A stretch of DNA of 64,000 bases from an uncultured Clostridia bacterium (GTDB taxonomy: Bacteria; Bacillota; Clostridia; Christensenellales; UBA1242), in NCBI GenBank assembly GCA_934757825.1, contig CAKVLP010000002.1, positions 320,110 through 384,109 on the forward strand. Direction: 5' to 3'. The notes below the pieces were generated by a model. The model had not been told where the DNA came from, did not search any database, and worked only from the letters and a program-made list of their open reading frames with translations. Positions 7,795-16,451 of this stretch are shown here, in pieces (the stretch's first letter is position 1; every line of letters begins with the position of its first letter). Position numbers and translations under genes: made by a program.

Positions 7795-8758
7795 TTTCAA
7801 TACACTTATACTTTATTATTTTGTACACAAAAATTAGTCCGACCAGTCCCGCGACAAGATAAACATATCTTACTATTATTGAAAAGCCTAGCCTTGATAT
7901 TAAAAAGATTAGTGCTAGGTTTGCAAGCAAGTTGGTCAGCGGTTTTTTAATCACCGACTTTGACAACATAAGCATTGAGTTTAGACAACTAAGTAGCGAA
8001 GTAAGTAGCCCAAACCACACCACAATTAGCATTGCATATCCTAGCACTTTGCTTATGGAAAAGGCAAATGTAATAAGTGGCATTTCAGACGAATAAATGT
8101 CGGTTTTGGAAAACATTATCACAAAGGCGATTATCAAAATCAAAACTACAATAAACACGCTTGACAGCACGCTTGCCAACTTTATTTCGCGATCTGTGTA
8201 ATTTTTGCCAATTTGGATAAGATACATCGCAACCAACAAAAAGTTAAAAGATATATATCCCGCGACATTTATTAGGCTAATGATTGGCGTATTTTGAATT
8301 GGGATATTTACAGATGTGCCAACGTGACTTAGCCCACTTATTACAAGTACAATTATGCAAGTATAGATAATCGGAGAAACCACGAAATTTAGCCTTTTTA
8401 TGCTTTTCATTCCTATGTGTACAAACAGCCCCGAAACCACAAGAGTAATAAGGTTTATGCAAGGAATTTTTAGCATAGAACCTAGTAGTTCGTTGCCGGC
8501 GAGCATACTTCCGCCAAGGAAAAGAAGCGTGGAATAAAGGAGCACTTTATACCCTTTTGCGATATGGAAATTGTCGCTATTTTTGCCTATCATAAGGCAG
8601 TGTTTTATTAGCACAAAAAGCACAACACCAGTCATAAAAATGCTTGGGATTGCCAAAAAGCCGAACCTACAAAAATAGGTCGCAATTTCCTTTCCACTGG
8701 CAAAACCTGCGCCAATAATGCTTGCGATAACAAAAAAGACCAAACCTAACACTTTCAT
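7787..8758 (-). CDS. YkvI-like membrane protein (LeuT-fold transporter relative)
   Basis: A 323-residue polytopic protein with about nine or ten hydrophobic helices. The first helix carries the motif ASIIGAGFASGKEIATYF, diagnostic of the YkvI family, which is distantly related to the amino acid/sodium symporters; Gly-rich unwound helices of this kind bind substrate. The transported compound is unknown. The gene is monocistronic and convergent with the ABC importer, sharing a terminator region. Family assignment is good; function is inferred from the family. Confidence 0.82.
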   Translation of the reverse strand: MKVLGLVFFVIASIIGAGFASGKEIATYFCRFGFLAIPSIFMTGVVLFVLIKHCLMIGKNSDNFHIAKGYKVLLYSTLLFLGGSMLAGNELLGSMLKIPCINLITLVVSGLFVHIGMKSIKRLNFVVSPIIYTCIIVLVISGLSHVGTSVNIPIQNTPIISLINVAGYISFNFLLVAMYLIQIGKNYTDREIKLASVLSSVFIVVLILIIAFVIMFSKTDIYSSEMPLITFAFSISKVLGYAMLIVVWFGLLTSLLSCLNSMLMLSKSVIKKPLTNLLANLALIFLISRLGFSIIVRYVYLVAGLVGLIFVYKIIKYKCIEIK

Positions 8759-8803
8759 ATCATAGTGTATGATTTTGGTCTTTAATATATTATTGTAATT
8801 AGT

Positions 8804-9496
8804 CTAGTTTTTGTAAATAAGTCTTCCGCAATGCTCGCAAACAATAAATCTCTCGGTGTTTAGTTTGTTAAGTTTGCTACTTGCCATTTCCATACGACAA
8901 CCATAGCATGTTTTGCCGTCTAATAGAGGCACAAAAACTGGGAAAATTCGGTCGTTTTTCATTGCTTTGTATTTTTCCAAAAGCGCTGGGTCGCACTCGC
9001 TTTCCAAGGCTTTAAGTTGCGCTTTAAGTTCGGCAATTTTTGGCTCTACTGCACTCACTGACTTCTCGTAATTTTCCTTACTAGCCTTAAATTTTCCACG
9101 TGCTTTAATAACATTGTTTTTAGTAATTTCAAAGTCTTTTAGAAGTTGTTTTGCACGATTTATAAAGATATTAAGGTTACGCTCTATCATATAAAGTTCG
9201 CCACTTAGAGTGTTGATTTGAGCGTAGGCGTTTTTAAATTCTTCTTCACTTTTAAAGTCAGTCTTAGATGTAAGCGCTTGAACTTTTTTAACGTTGTCAT
9301 CATAGTTTTTCTTTAAAGTCTGATACTCTTCCAACATCTTTCCAGCCTTGCCTTCTAGCCCGTTACTAACGTTTTGCGCTTCCTTAACATAAGCCATCAT
9401 TTTGTTCATAACTTCCTTTTCTTCGCTGGCATTAACTGAGCGTTGAAGTTTTTTAAGTTCCATATCAATTTTTTGATACTGTAATATTTTTTTCAT
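8804..9496 (-). CDS. coiled-coil zinc-ribbon protein (C4-type, CT398-like)
   Basis: A 230-residue protein. Roughly residues 5-185 are Lys/Glu-rich coiled coil, and the C-terminus is a zinc ribbon with CYGC near 197 and CEHCGR near 220. This architecture is widespread next to trmK in Bacillota; a role in RNA or DNA transactions is suggested for the family but not proven. Its start overlaps the end of trmK by 32 bases, with a GGGGGAAAAG site inside the trmK reading frame, so the two are translationally coupled. Confidence 0.88.
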   Translation of the reverse strand: MKKILQYQKIDMELKKLQRSVNASEEKEVMNKMMAYVKEAQNVSNGLEGKAGKMLEEYQTLKKNYDDNVKKVQALTSKTDFKSEEEFKNAYAQINTLSGELYMIERNLNIFINRAKQLLKDFEITKNNVIKARGKFKASKENYEKSVSAVEPKIAELKAQLKALESECDPALLEKYKAMKNDRIFPVFVPLLDGKTCYGCRMEMASSKLNKLNTERFIVCEHCGRLIYKN

Positions 9497-10172
9497 ATCT
9501 TTTCCCCCATTTTTTGTATGCCAAATCTATATATTTAAGTTCCCTACTGACTTCCGCTTTTTTTAGTGGCGGAACCATAGGCAACATAGACTCGTACTTT
9601 AATTTTAGAAAATCCAAATATGCTATGAAATCCATATTTGAGCCAAAGTTGTCTTTGCCAAACCTAAGTTCGAAAGGCGTGAGTTTTTGGCGTTTGCCAG
9701 TCTTTACGACCTTAATCACGTTGTAAAACATATGCTTGTCTCTCACAATCTCGTCGCGAACTATGTTGTAGCCATTTTTTAATAGATATTGTTTTAATTT
9801 TAGTTCATTATTCTGTGGTTGCAAAACAAATCTATCCAAGTTTAGGCGGTTTTTTTGTAATATTTTGATAATTTCAAGTCCGCCCATTCCAGAAATAACA
9901 ACCTCATCGATGTCGTATTCGGATTTAACCGCGTCCAGCCCATCTGCCACCGCATAATCAAACGGATAGCCTGCACTGCCTAGTAGTTTTACCGCTTTAT
10001 TTACGCTAGGCTCGCTTATATCGCTTACGAAAGCATAATCGATTAACCCGCGCTCAAACATATCGAACACGAGTTTGCCGTGGTCACAGCCTATGTCTGC
10101 CACCCGTCTACCCGTAACAAAATTGCGAATACGAATAAGTCTTAGCGACAAGGATTCTATGTTAATCGTCAT
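9465..10172 (-). CDS. trmK: tRNA (adenine(22)-N(1))-methyltransferase
   Basis: A SAM-dependent methyltransferase acting on A22 of tRNAs. The SAM-binding motif I is VADIGCDHGKLVF near residues 24-36, followed by the acidic SDISEPSVNKA ribose-binding strand and the family motif VISGMGGLEI near 90-99. The length of 235 aa is typical. It overlaps rpoD by 11 bases at its 5' end and the zinc-ribbon gene by 32 at its 3' end. Together these form a dnaG-rpoD-trmK-zinc ribbon operon seen in many Bacillota. Confidence 0.93.
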   Translation of the reverse strand: MTINIESLSLRLIRIRNFVTGRRVADIGCDHGKLVFDMFERGLIDYAFVSDISEPSVNKAVKLLGSAGYPFDYAVADGLDAVKSEYDIDEVVISGMGGLEIIKILQKNRLNLDRFVLQPQNNELKLKQYLLKNGYNIVRDEIVRDKHMFYNVIKVVKTGKRQKLTPFELRFGKDNFGSNMDFIAYLDFLKLKYESMLPMVPPLKKAEVSRELKYIDLAYKKWGKRYEKNITVSKN

Positions 10173-11220
10173 TAAAGTCCTGCAACTTTTTGCTACGATT
10201 TGGATTTCTTAGTTTTCTAAGTGCTTTCGCTTCAATCTGTCTAATTCTCTCACGAGTTACGTTAAACTCTTTGCCAACCTCTTCAAGTGTACGAGGGTGA
10301 TTGTCGTCTAGTCCATAGCGAAGACGAATAACCTTTTGCTCACGAGGAGTAAGCGTCTCGATAACTGCCATAAGTTGGGATTTCAAAATGTCCTGAGCAG
10401 CGCTTTCGGTAGGAGTTTTCATACTGTCATCTTCCACGAAGTCGCTTATTTTACTCTCATCTTCTTCACCTACTGGGCTTTCTAGTGAGATTGGGTCAAG
10501 GGCGATTTTTTGAATTTCGCTAACCCTTTGCTCGGTTATGCCCATACGCTCGGCAATCTCGGCGTTTGAAGGGTCATGGCCAAGTTCTTGGGTAAGTTGT
10601 TTGCTAACACGCGACAATTTGTGGATTGTCTCAACCATATGAACTGGGATTCTAATAATCCTTGCTTGGTCAGCAATTGCTCTGGTGATGGCTTGTCTAA
10701 TCCACCAAGTAGCGTATGTGGAAAACCTAAATCCCTTGGTAAAGTCAAACTTTTCTACCGCTTTAAGTAGACCCAAGTTTCCCTCTTGGATAAGATCCAA
10801 AAACTGCATACTACTTCTATTTACATATTTTTTGGCGATACTAACCACAAGTTTTAGGTTGCGCTCGCATAGTTCTGCCTTAGCACGCTCGTCGCCTTCC
10901 AAAATCTTTTTGGCAAGTTCGATTTCTTGCTCACTTGTTAGAAGTTTTACAGAGCCGATATCCTTTAAATACATCTTAACTGGGTCGTCAACTTTGACCG
11001 ATGTGATAACGTCCTTTAAATCCTCGTCTCTAATTATTTCTTCATCAAGAGTTTCGACTGTAACACCCTCTTTTTGAAAACTATCAATAATATCTTTTAA
11101 TTCATCGTAGGACAAATCAAACTCAATAAGTTTTGTGCCTATTTCTTCTTCGGAGATAGAACCTTGTTTTTTTGCAGATTTAAGCAAAGCCTCAATCTCT
11201 TTTTGTAACTTTTCTTCCAT
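10162..11220 (-). CDS. rpoD: RNA polymerase sigma factor RpoD (SigA)
   Basis: The housekeeping sigma factor. Region 1.2 is DPVKMYLKDIGSVKLLT, and region 2 contains NLKLVVSIAKKYVNR, the core-binding DLIQEGNLGLLKAVEKF, and the -10 recognition segment FSTYATWWIRQAITRAI. Region 4 ends in the HTH segment TLEEVGKEFNVTRERIRQIE that reads the -35 element. The 352 residues are slightly short because region 1.1 is reduced to about 90 residues, usual for Clostridia. It lies 10 bases after dnaG. Its specificity fits the TTGACA/TATAAT promoters seen across this window. Confidence 0.98.
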   Translation of the reverse strand: MEEKLQKEIEALLKSAKKQGSISEEEIGTKLIEFDLSYDELKDIIDSFQKEGVTVETLDEEIIRDEDLKDVITSVKVDDPVKMYLKDIGSVKLLTSEQEIELAKKILEGDERAKAELCERNLKLVVSIAKKYVNRSSMQFLDLIQEGNLGLLKAVEKFDFTKGFRFSTYATWWIRQAITRAIADQARIIRIPVHMVETIHKLSRVSKQLTQELGHDPSNAEIAERMGITEQRVSEIQKIALDPISLESPVGEEDESKISDFVEDDSMKTPTESAAQDILKSQLMAVIETLTPREQKVIRLRYGLDDNHPRTLEEVGKEFNVTRERIRQIEAKALRKLRNPNRSKKLQDFNDD

Positions 11221-11230
11221 ATGTTCCCCT

Positions 11231-12994
11231 TTATCGCTTCAATTTTAAAGTAATCTCATTTAATTGTTTTGTAAGCGCCCTACGATCGTCCTTATCGGTA
11301 GTCGCTCTAAGTTTGTTGATTATATCTTGCTGGCGCTGTTTTAACCCAATACTTACAAACGTGCGCACGCAATCTTGATAATATGCGCCATTGTCATCAC
11401 TTGGCAAAATGTCAAACGCTATCAAATCAGACAAATCGCTATTGTTTTCCACATCAAAGTTGGTGTACATAGCGCTAATAATTGGCTTTTTGTTGTTTTT
11501 ATAACAATCCTCAATATACTCGTATACTTTTAGATAATCGCTATTAAGAAGGTTGTCCTTAATGCTGTCGTCTAGTGTAGCATACTCTTTCTTTTCTAGC
11601 AATGCTTTAAGTACAAATTTTACTGCTTTTACATAAGCATTTTCCCTTAGTTGGAGTTTTTCTTCCGGCTTTTTAACCTCAATAACCTCTTCGGTGGTGT
11701 TATTATTAAGGTCGGAGCGAAGAATTGATTTTACTATTCCGCTTAATTTTGACACCAAATTTAAGTAAATGTCTTGTTCGCTCTCAGTCCCAAGTTTTTT
11801 AACAACATTAAGCGACTCGGACACAAACATTCTCTTTTCTTCCGGCTTATTTAAGTCGTAATCGGACGCGTATTTTAATATTAAGTACTCAACCCAATAT
11901 TTTGCGCCGTCTGCAAGGGTGTAAAATGCGTCTTTGCCATATTTATTGACATATTCGTCGGGATCTTGCCCGTCTGGAATGGTCATAACGAACACTTGAA
12001 GCCCCTCTTTAACCAAAATCTCAATACTGCGCAAAGTCGCCTTAATACCCGCGCTATCGCCGTCAAAACACAACACAACCTTATCGCAAAAGCGTTTTAG
12101 TTCTTTGGCGTGAATGCCAGTAAGCGCCGTGCCCATTGTGGCAACTGCGTTTCTAATTCCGCTTTTATAGAGTGCAATTAAGTCCATTTGTCCTTCGACA
12201 ATGATTATTTGATTAAGTTTTTCGACCTGCTTACTCTTCTTAACAATATTGATGCCATACAAGCATTTGCTCTTATCAAAAACAAGCGTTTGAGATGTGT
12301 TGCGATATTTCGCAAAGTCCGCCTTTTCAAGTATTCGCGCACTAAAACCTATTACATTGCCATAGGTGTTGATAAGTGGGAAAATAAGGCGTTTTGCATA
12401 AACATCATAAAGTCTTCCCTCGCCGTTTTTCTCAGCCACCCCTGCGTCAATCATCTCTTGTGGAGTGTAGCCTAGTCCGCTCAAATATGTAACAACTTCG
12501 TTCCAGCCAAGGCTATATCCAAGACCAAACGCTGTGATAATGTCATTGTCGACATTTCGATTTCTAAGATATTCTAATGCAACCTTACCCTCAGGCTTTC
12601 GCAAGTTGTCAAAATAATAACGCGCTGTATCCCTTAACAAGTTGTAAATGCGGTCAACTTTTTTCTTTTTTTCCGCAATTCCGCTATCTAGTGTAAATTC
12701 GGGCAATTCCATTCCCGCACTTTCTGCCAATATTTTACAAGCATCATAAAAATCAATATTTTCATATTTCTCTACAAACTTAATTACGTCGCCACTTGCA
12801 CCACAGCCGAAACAATGATAATATTGCTCGTACTCATTAACCGCAAAAGACGGCGTTTTTTCGTAGTGAAACGGGCAACAAGCCCAATACGTTTTGCCCT
12901 TTCTTTGCAAGGTCAAATGTTTGGAAATAGTGGTTACAATGTCGTTGTTGGCTTTAAGTTTTTCAATCCACTCTTGTGAAAACCCCTTGTCCAT
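11231..12994 (-). CDS. dnaG: DNA primase
   Basis: Synthesises RNA primers at the replication fork. The N-terminal CHC2 zinc finger shows CPFH at residues 40-43 and CFGC at 61-64, followed by GASGDVIKFVEKYE. The Toprim core has VEGQMDLIALY near 260 and CFDGDSAG near 310, whose acidic residues bind metal. The C-terminal 150 residues would contact DnaB helicase. At 587 aa the size is normal. AAGGAG precedes the ATG. It is the first gene of the dnaG-rpoD-trmK operon. Confidence 0.97.
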   Translation of the reverse strand: MDKGFSQEWIEKLKANNDIVTTISKHLTLQRKGKTYWACCPFHYEKTPSFAVNEYEQYYHCFGCGASGDVIKFVEKYENIDFYDACKILAESAGMELPEFTLDSGIAEKKKKVDRIYNLLRDTARYYFDNLRKPEGKVALEYLRNRNVDNDIITAFGLGYSLGWNEVVTYLSGLGYTPQEMIDAGVAEKNGEGRLYDVYAKRLIFPLINTYGNVIGFSARILEKADFAKYRNTSQTLVFDKSKCLYGINIVKKSKQVEKLNQIIIVEGQMDLIALYKSGIRNAVATMGTALTGIHAKELKRFCDKVVLCFDGDSAGIKATLRSIEILVKEGLQVFVMTIPDGQDPDEYVNKYGKDAFYTLADGAKYWVEYLILKYASDYDLNKPEEKRMFVSESLNVVKKLGTESEQDIYLNLVSKLSGIVKSILRSDLNNNTTEEVIEVKKPEEKLQLRENAYVKAVKFVLKALLEKKEYATLDDSIKDNLLNSDYLKVYEYIEDCYKNNKKPIISAMYTNFDVENNSDLSDLIAFDILPSDDNGAYYQDCVRTFVSIGLKQRQQDIINKLRATTDKDDRRALTKQLNEITLKLKR

Positions 12995-13117
12995 TTTTTC
13001 TCCTTGTAAAACAATTTCTCAACTATTTAATACAAATAAAATCCTTTTTTTCCTTTATTTTTTTTTAAAAAGTAAATATTTTTTTAAATAATTAAATTTA
13101 CACTATATTTTGGACGA

Positions 13118-13148
13118 AAAAAAACTGGGAGGATTTCCCAGTTTTTTT
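13118..13148. terminator. intrinsic terminator, copy 1 of a duplicated 31-bp hairpin
   Basis: CTGGGA pairs with TCCCAG around GGATT, flanked by A7 and T7. It lies three bases beyond the stop of the small HTH gene and can also act in the other direction toward dnaG. An identical 31-bp sequence lies at 13538-13568 after ppdK. Confidence 0.88.
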
Positions 13149-13150
13149 GT

Positions 13151-13393
13151 TTAGTCAATTTCAAGTTCTGTACTTCTAAACATATCATCGTCCAAAAATT
13201 CTAATACCGTCATATCAAATCCGCGCGCAATTTGATAAATTGTTTTGAGTGTTATATTTTTGTTTCGCTCATTCATAATGCACATCATCGTTCCGTGCAA
13301 AATTCCCGACCTTTGCTCTAAGCGATAAAGCGTTATATTTCGCTCAATCAACAACTTGCTTATTCTCATTGCAACAGCCTTACAAACATTCAT
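13151..13393 (-). CDS. XRE/HTH-type small transcriptional regulator
   Basis: An 80-residue Cro/C1-type protein: the HTH spans roughly residues 8-65 with LYRLEQRSGILHGTMMCIMN as the recognition unit and TLKTIYQIARGFDMTVLEFL as the closing helices. The tail is acidic. CGGAG upstream supports the ATG at 13393. Two TATGTA...TACATA palindromes lie just upstream, suggesting autoregulation. It is a single-gene unit between ppdK and dnaG, each side bounded by the same hairpin sequence. The regulated target is unknown; ppdK is a possible one because it is adjacent. Confidence 0.85.
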   Translation of the reverse strand: MNVCKAVAMRISKLLIERNITLYRLEQRSGILHGTMMCIMNERNKNITLKTIYQIARGFDMTVLEFLDDDMFRSTELEID

Positions 13394-13405
13394 ATTTACT
13401 CCGAT

Positions 13406-13425
13406 TATGTATTTATAAATACATA
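13406..13425. promoter_or_regulatory. 20-bp perfect palindrome, putative operator 1
   Basis: TATGTATTTATAAATACATA is a perfect inverted repeat 13 bases upstream of the HTH gene start, where it would overlap the gene's promoter. It matches the second site at 13467-13486 at 17 of 20 positions. Confidence 0.6.
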
Positions 13426-13466
13426 TTTTTACTTACTTAAATCTTATCAAAATATTATTTTCAATT

Positions 13467-13486
13467 TATGTATATACAACTACATA
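13467..13486. promoter_or_regulatory. 20-bp imperfect palindrome, putative operator 2
   Basis: TATGTATATACAACTACATA shares the TATGTA/TACATA half-sites and 17 of 20 bases with the perfect palindrome 61 bp away, centre to centre. The spacing is close to six DNA turns, compatible with cooperative binding of the HTH protein encoded at 13151-13393. Confidence 0.5.
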
Positions 13487-13537
13487 AAAGTGGTTTTTTA
13501 TACGATTAAATTTTTAGAGAGCAAAGCCCTTATGGAT

Positions 13538-13568
13538 AAAAAAACTGGGAGGATTTCCCAGTTTTTTT
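13538..13568. terminator. ppdK terminator, copy 2 of duplicated 31-bp hairpin
   Basis: The sequence is identical to 13118-13148, with the stem CTGGGA/TCCCAG and flanking A and T tracts. It ends six bases before the ppdK stop on the minus strand and terminates that gene. Confidence 0.88.
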
Positions 13569-13573
13569 ATTTG

Positions 13574-16198
13574 TTATTTTCTTGTGATTGCTGCTTGTGC
13601 TGCTGCAAGTTTTGCAATTGGAACTCTATATGGGCTACAACTTACATAAGTCATACCAATTCTATCTGCAAACTTAACGCTTGTAGGGTCACCACCCTGC
13701 TCGCCACAGATACCGCACATCATATTTTTCTTAACCTTACGGCCAAGTTTTACACTTCTTTCCATTAAGAAACCAACACCTTTTTCGTCGATTGTAACGA
13801 ATGGGTCACGTTCCAAAATGTGTTTTTGATAGTAAGGATTTAAGAACTTACCAGCGTCATCACGGCTGAAACCGAATGTCATTTGAGTAAGGTCGTTTGT
13901 ACCGAATGAGAAGAAGTCAGCTTCCTTAGCGATTTCTTCAGCCAAGATTGCTGCACGAGGCACTTCAATCATTGTACCAACAGTGTAAGGAACAGTAACG
14001 TTAGCCTTATCCATAACCTCTTTGGCTACTCTATTGATGATGTTTTTAACATAAACAAGTTCTTTAACATCGCCAACAAGTGGAACCATAAGTTCTGGAT
14101 GAACGTCGATTTTGTTTTTGGTCATAACTTCAACAGCTGCTTCGATGATTGCTCTTGTCTGCATTTCTGTAAGTTCGGACATAACGATACCAAGACGGCA
14201 TCCACGGAAGCCCATCATTGGGTTAAATTCATGCAAAGACTCAATAACTTGCATAACTTCTTCGTAAGTTCTGCCAGTTTCTTTAGCCAACTCTTTGATG
14301 TCCTCTTCTTTCTTAGGAAGGAACTCGTGTAGAGGTGGATCCATATATCTAATAGTACAACTTCTGCCATTCAACGCTTTGAAGATAGCAACAAAGTCTT
14401 CCCTTTGATATGGAAGCATTTTGTTAAGGGCTTTTGCTCTTGCTTCGTCAGATGTAGCAAGAATCATTTCTCTTACTGCTTTGATACGGTCTTTTTCAAA
14501 GAACATATGCTCTGTACGAGTAAGACCAATACCAACTGCACCAAGTTCTACGGCGCGTTTTGTGTCACGCTCGGTGTCGGCGTTTGCTTTAACTTTAAGG
14601 TTTGCAAACTCTTCGCTCCATTGCATAATAGTAGCGAAATCGCCTGTGATTTTTGCTTCTTCGGTAGGAACAAGTGTATCGTAAACCAAACCTGTAGAAC
14701 CATCAACAGAGATTGGCTCGCCTTCTTTAATTGTTTTGCCGTTAATGGTGATAGTACGTTTTTCCATATTAACGGATAGGTTTTGACAACCTGCTACGCA
14801 AGTTGTGCCCATTCCACGTGCAACAACTGCTGCGTGAGATGTCATACCGCCTGTTGCTGTAAGAACGCCCTCTGCAACTGCCATACCCTCAATATCTTCT
14901 GGGCTGGTTTCGTTTCTAACAAGAACGCATTTAACTTTCTTTTCAGCAAATTTCATAGCAGTTTGCTTGTCTAGTGCAACTACACCGCTTGCTGCTCCTG
15001 GGCTTGCTGGAAGACCACTTGAAATGCTCTTAGCCTTTTTAAGTTCGGCAGGAACAAACATTGGGTGAAGAAGTGTGTCAAGAGTCTTAGGATCAATCTT
15101 TAACAATGCTTCTTTCTTAGTAATCAATTTTTCGTTAACCATATCGATAGCAATTCTTAGTGCTGCTGTTGCCGTACGTTTGCCGTTACGAGTTTGAAGC
15201 ATATATAGTTTACCTTTTTCAATTGTAAACTCCATATCTTGCATATCTTTGTAGTTTTTCTCCAACTTGTGGCAAATGTCCATAAATTGTTTGAACACGC
15301 CTGGGTTTTGCTCTTCAAGGTGGCTAATAGGATTTGGAGTACGGATACCCGCAACAACGTCCTCACCTTGTGCGTTCATCAAATATTCGCCGAATACTTG
15401 GTTTTCGCCAGTTGCTGGGTTACGAGTAAATGCAACACCTGTACCACTGGTTTCGCCCATATTACCGAATACCATTGATTGAACGTTAACTGCTGTGCCC
15501 CAACTTGCTGGAATGTCGTTCATTTTACGATAGAAAATTGCTCTTTCGTTGTTCCAACTTCTAAATACGGCCTTGATTGCCTCTTGAAGTTGAGTTTTAG
15601 GATCTTGTGGGAAATCCACTTTCATTTGTTTTTTGTAAACTTTCTTAAACTCTGCTACAAGTTTTACCATATCCTCAGCATCTAGGTCTGTGTCTTTGGT
15701 AACGCCTTTTGCTTGTTTTAAGTTGTCCATTTCCTCTTCGAAAAGCAAACGGTCTACGCCCATAGCAACGTCACTAAACATCATAATAAATCTACGATAA
15801 CTATCGTAAGCAAATCTTTTGTTGTCAGTAAGTTTTGCTAGTGTCTCAACAACTTTGTCGTTGATACCAAGGTTAAGGATTGTATCCATCATACCTGGCA
15901 TACTTGCTCTTGCGCCCGATCTAACCGAAACTAGCAAAGGATTTGTTTCATCACCAAGCTTTTTACCGGTGATTTTTTCGGTTTTTTCAAGTGCTTTTGC
16001 TACTTGGTCAAGGATTTCTTGACTGATTTTTTCTCCATCTTCATAGTATTTGTTGCAGGCTTCTGTTGTGATTGTGAAACCTTGTGGAACTGGCATACCT
16101 AGGGAAGTCATTTCTGCTAGATTGGCACCTTTACCACCCAACAAATTACGCATCCCGGCATTGCCTTCCTTAAATAAGTAAACATATTTTTTTGCCAT
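13574..16198 (-). CDS. ppdK: pyruvate, phosphate dikinase
   Basis: Interconverts pyruvate, ATP and Pi with PEP, AMP and PPi; in anaerobic Clostridia it usually works in PPi-linked glycolysis. The N-terminal ATP-grasp part begins KYVYLFKEG and includes GGKGANLAEM. The swivelling phosphohistidine domain has GGMTSHAAVVARGMG with the catalytic H455. The C-terminal TIM barrel carries the PEP-site motif GICGEQGGDP. I chose the ATG at 16198 (874 aa), with AGAGGTG upstream and the exact family length, over the ATG at 16231. A consensus-like promoter lies 35 bases upstream. Confidence 0.97.
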   Translation of the reverse strand: MAKKYVYLFKEGNAGMRNLLGGKGANLAEMTSLGMPVPQGFTITTEACNKYYEDGEKISQEILDQVAKALEKTEKITGKKLGDETNPLLVSVRSGARASMPGMMDTILNLGINDKVVETLAKLTDNKRFAYDSYRRFIMMFSDVAMGVDRLLFEEEMDNLKQAKGVTKDTDLDAEDMVKLVAEFKKVYKKQMKVDFPQDPKTQLQEAIKAVFRSWNNERAIFYRKMNDIPASWGTAVNVQSMVFGNMGETSGTGVAFTRNPATGENQVFGEYLMNAQGEDVVAGIRTPNPISHLEEQNPGVFKQFMDICHKLEKNYKDMQDMEFTIEKGKLYMLQTRNGKRTATAALRIAIDMVNEKLITKKEALLKIDPKTLDTLLHPMFVPAELKKAKSISSGLPASPGAASGVVALDKQTAMKFAEKKVKCVLVRNETSPEDIEGMAVAEGVLTATGGMTSHAAVVARGMGTTCVAGCQNLSVNMEKRTITINGKTIKEGEPISVDGSTGLVYDTLVPTEEAKITGDFATIMQWSEEFANLKVKANADTERDTKRAVELGAVGIGLTRTEHMFFEKDRIKAVREMILATSDEARAKALNKMLPYQREDFVAIFKALNGRSCTIRYMDPPLHEFLPKKEEDIKELAKETGRTYEEVMQVIESLHEFNPMMGFRGCRLGIVMSELTEMQTRAIIEAAVEVMTKNKIDVHPELMVPLVGDVKELVYVKNIINRVAKEVMDKANVTVPYTVGTMIEVPRAAILAEEIAKEADFFSFGTNDLTQMTFGFSRDDAGKFLNPYYQKHILERDPFVTIDEKGVGFLMERSVKLGRKVKKNMMCGICGEQGGDPTSVKFADRIGMTYVSCSPYRVPIAKLAAAQAAITRK

Positions 16199-16232
16199 TA
16201 AAACACCTCTTTTGTTTTTTAAGTCGTACATA

Positions 16233-16261
16233 TTATAATGATTTTAATTGTTTTACGCAAA
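16233..16261 (-). promoter_or_regulatory. ppdK promoter
   Basis: On the minus strand, TTGCGT (complement of 16256-16261) and TATAAT (complement of 16233-16238) are separated by exactly 17 bases. They lie about 35 bases upstream of the ppdK start codon. Confidence 0.7.
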
Positions 16262-16383
16262 TATTTTGACATAAAAATATTAAAAAATATCGACAAAATG
16301 ACGATTTAACCGCAGTTTTCGGCTATTTGGGACAAAAAGCAAACATATGTTTTAGAAGCGGGCGGATAAATTCAAAAACCCCC

Positions 16384-16411
16384 TTGTAATTTCTGCTGGT
16401 TGTGATATAAT
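16384..16411 (+). promoter_or_regulatory. promoter of the DUF4116 gene
   Basis: TTGTAA at 16384-16389 and TATAAT at 16406-16411 with a 16-base spacer, about 40 bases before the start codon. The AGAAGGAAA ribosome binding site follows. Confidence 0.6.
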
Positions 16412-16451
16412 TTAGGTTAAATAACAAAATTAGAAGGAAAATTTTAATATT

